NCBI GenBank assembly: GCA_036897095.1 | Contig: JAYMSP010003049.1 | Span: forward strand, 1-21,364 | Length of the DNA: 21,364 bases | Direction of reading: 5' to 3' | Origin: Plantago elongata | Taxonomy: Eukaryota; Streptophyta; Magnoliopsida; Lamiales; Plantaginaceae | Shown here: one piece after another, positions 19,805 to 21,364 of the stretch | Numbering within the stretch: position 1 is the stretch's first letter | Layout: each line of letters begins with the position of its first letter | The notes under the pieces: generated by a model | The model's database searches: none | Told to the model about the DNA's origin: nothing | Seen by the model: the letters and a program-made list of their open reading frames with translations, nothing else | Position numbers and translations under genes: made by a program

Positions 19805-20014
19805 GGGTTGCAATGGGTAATGTCCATCATTTTATGCAGCACCGGGGAGGTCACGCCTCCACTCTTATATATTCGGGTTGCGGTGGGTCGTGCCCATCAT
19901 TTTGTGCAGCACCGACGAGGTCACGCCTCCACTCTTGTATATTCGGGTTGCGGTGGGTCGTGCCCATCACTCTATGCATCACCGACTAGGTCACGACTCC
20001 ACTCTTGTTATTTG
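19805..20014. repeat. Three tandem 70-bp repeats
   Basis: Units start with GGGTTGC(A/G)(A/G)TGGGT at 19805, 19875 and 19945, an exact 70-bp period. Each holds GCCCATCA- or GTCCATCA-like, TGCA(G/T)CACCG and GAGGTCACGCCTCCACTCTT-type words. Units two and three are closest to each other. Because 70 is not a multiple of three, an open frame that crosses them reads each unit in a different frame, so they are not a protein repeat. Confidence 0.85.
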
Positions 20015-20477
20015 ACCAATACCTGATCAGTTTGGTCCAGCCCAAGACAATTACTATTACAGTACTGTGAATCTAGCACCTTTCATGTGCTATGATCCTG
20101 CCTGCCTGTGAACGGTTTCCCCATTTTGAAATTTGCTTGAATAGCTTGTGGTGGTTTGCTATCTTGTTGCATTCATGCTCATCCTGATACATGCTTGATT
20201 ATCCTCACTAAGTCTATATGACTTACGCTCTCCTTGTCCTAATAATGATTTCCCAGGTTTAGAGCACGAAGTGAGGATGGGGTAGACACACTGACGCTAT
20301 ACTTGGCTACTTCCATTGCAATTGTACTAGACGTAAGAGATGACTTTGACTTGTAATTTATATTTGGGATGTGTAAGAATTATACGTTTTGATTTATGTA
20401 TTTGGAAGTTCGGCATAATCCTTGACGTCCGGACCTCGATCCGAAGCCGGGACACTACACCCAAACAAGGCCTTATG

Positions 20478-20888
20478 CTATTAAGAGAGTTCTATGTTTT
20501 ATTACTCCCCACTTTACACACCAACCCGCCGAAAACACTTGACCACTTCGTCTTCTTCTTTCTGTCTCTGCAACCAACTGTTCACTATCATCAAAATTGA
20601 GCCAAAATTCGGTCAGAGATGGTATTATAGCACGTTGTCCTGCTATATCGAATACCGTGGATTGTCTGGCAGACAAAAATTCACAATATCGGCTACTATT
20701 CAAAGGTGAGTTTGAATTTTATTTTCAAATTTATTCCTTTTTTGCTTCTTTTCGTGTTCTTCATGTTCGAAATATCACCGACTTTCATGTATTGTGGTCT
20801 GATTATTCGTAAAAATTGCATCTTGAGGAGCTAGGGTTTTTCTGAGTAGTTCTGTGTTTTGTTGGTGATCTGTGATTGTAGGTGAATT
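20478..20888 (+). other. 5' leader of the Mutator-like gene with a 176-bp intron
   Basis: A CT-rich leader leads to CAAAG|GTGAGT (donor at 20706). A T-rich stretch runs to GATTGTAG at 20881, and GTGAATT then precedes the ATG at 20889. This donor–acceptor pair would remove 20706–20881 from the leader. Introns in the leader are common in plant genes; here it is inferred from splice-site quality only. Confidence 0.45.
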
Positions 20889-21364
20889 ATGGCGAAGTTT
20901 AACATTAGGGTTAATCTTGCTGGTGAAGAGTACATCATTACTGGTGTTGATCATAACGGGTATTCTCATGCCAAACTTCTAACAGATGTAAATGAACTCG
21001 TGTTAGAAAATCTTCCAACAAGACACACACTCTTCTTCACTATATTGGCTTATGTTGAGGATTCTTTTGATACTATTGACATTCAGAGTGATGGTAGTGT
21101 TATGATGATGTTTGACAGAAACATGAAACACAAGGAAATAGACCTACACTTAACTATTGATGATGTAGAGGCTTTAGATGTAGATAGGTCAGGTAGGAAG
21201 AAGTTGAAAAAAGGGGAGAGGATGATGTTCTTGGTGTTGATGTGTAGTATGAACCCCCACACCTAGTGGAGGTTGAATCAGATTCAAGGAGGAGGGTATT
21301 TAGGTATAGGAATTGCAAAAGCAAGGATGGTTTTGTTGGTAGATCAAACCAAAATCCCGGTGAC
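20889..21364 (+). pseudogene. N-terminal part of a Mutator-like transposase gene, frame broken, cut by the window edge
   Basis: The ATG at 20889 opens 125 codons (stop at 21264–21266). The reading MAKFNIRVNLAGEEYIITGV, later a hydrophobic TLFFTILAYVEDSFDTIDI block and MMMFDRNMKHKEIDLHLTID, resembles the PB1-like N-terminal region that precedes the catalytic domain in plant MURA-type transposases. After about residue 105 (near the A/G-rich run at 21205–21220) the better reading switches by one base to an acidic stretch, meets a TAG near 21245, then stays open to the edge (HLVEVESDSRRRVFRYRNCK). So there is probably a frameshift plus a stop, or an unrecognised intron. The DDE catalytic domain would lie outside the window. 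The family call rests on general resemblance. Confidence 0.5.

Larger units (their letters stand above)
16930..20455 (+). mobile_element. LTR-like non-coding transposon segment (possible long or solo LTR)
   Basis: A GC-richer, CT-rich promoter block (17330–17570) with TATAAATA at 17571–17578 is followed by a pyrimidine-rich leader, then about 1.6 kb of T/G-rich intron-like sequence, a donor-like AAG|GTGAGT at 19349, three 70-bp repeats, and a tail ending CGATCCGAAGCCGGGACACTACA near 20456. From memory, this order of wording resembles long LTRs of plant retrotransposons, which end in CA. Against it, I could not define the left TG end, found no target duplication, and no tRNA-primer site follows the tail. 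It could also be a decayed non-coding transcription unit. No frame here looks like a protein. Confidence 0.4.

Noticed and set aside
19721-20026. Open frame across the 70-bp repeats
   Set aside because: The repeat length is not a multiple of three, so each unit is read in a different frame; the apparent protein has no repeated sequence and no family resemblance.
20620-20634. Primer-binding-site-like TGGTATTATAGCACG after the LTR-like tail
   Set aside because: It matches only the start of the usual initiator-Met primer site (TGGTATCAGAGC) and lies more than 150 bp after the presumed LTR end, whereas a real site lies within a few bases.

Overview
The window is nuclear DNA of a flowering plant. 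It holds a 13-exon gene with GT–AG introns, AT-rich intergenic DNA, and relics of several plant transposon classes (hAT, L1-type LINE, Mutator-like, LTR-like). A dicot, perhaps an asterid, is plausible, but nothing read here proves a clade.

The only intact gene runs on the + strand from 3072 to 15837. Splicing its 13 exons gives an uninterrupted 522-residue reading frame for a plastid-type ATP-dependent 6-phosphofructokinase (PFK4/PFK5 clade). It has an N-terminal transit-peptide-like leader, a CX4C cysteine pair at the position of the thioredoxin-sensitive pair reported in Arabidopsis PFK5, and the expected PFK substrate motifs. Its length on the chromosome comes mostly from intron 4 (5,835 bp), which has taken in other sequences.

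Layout. 1–297: one end of a hAT-like non-autonomous element. 687–822: a small minus-strand relic of an MGRN1/LOG2-LUL-type E3 ubiquitin ligase exon. 298–2890: otherwise AT-rich, with a possible degenerate MITE at about 2153–2822. 2898–3071: PFK promoter and 5' leader. 3072–15837: PFK gene. Intron 4 carries a 367-bp hAT-type MITE with an 8-bp target duplication (6322–6688), an array of diverged repeats (6752–7070), an inactivated, 5'-truncated antisense LINE (about 7078–10015) and an (ATT)n microsatellite. Intron 12 carries a possible tRNA-related SINE relic. 15838–16300: 3' end of the PFK transcript. 16840–20455: a non-coding, LTR-like stretch with a TATA box at 17571 and three 70-bp tandem repeats. 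20478–21364: the 5' end of what looks like a Mutator-like transposase gene, with a leader intron and a broken reading frame, leaving the window at the right edge.

One metabolic gene sits among decayed mobile DNA. The transposon relics do not appear to act with it, except by lengthening its fourth intron. I found no sign of a new multi-gene system. The observations worth following are the PFK active-site and redox residues, the history of intron 4, the local duplications around exon 5, and the E3-ligase relic.
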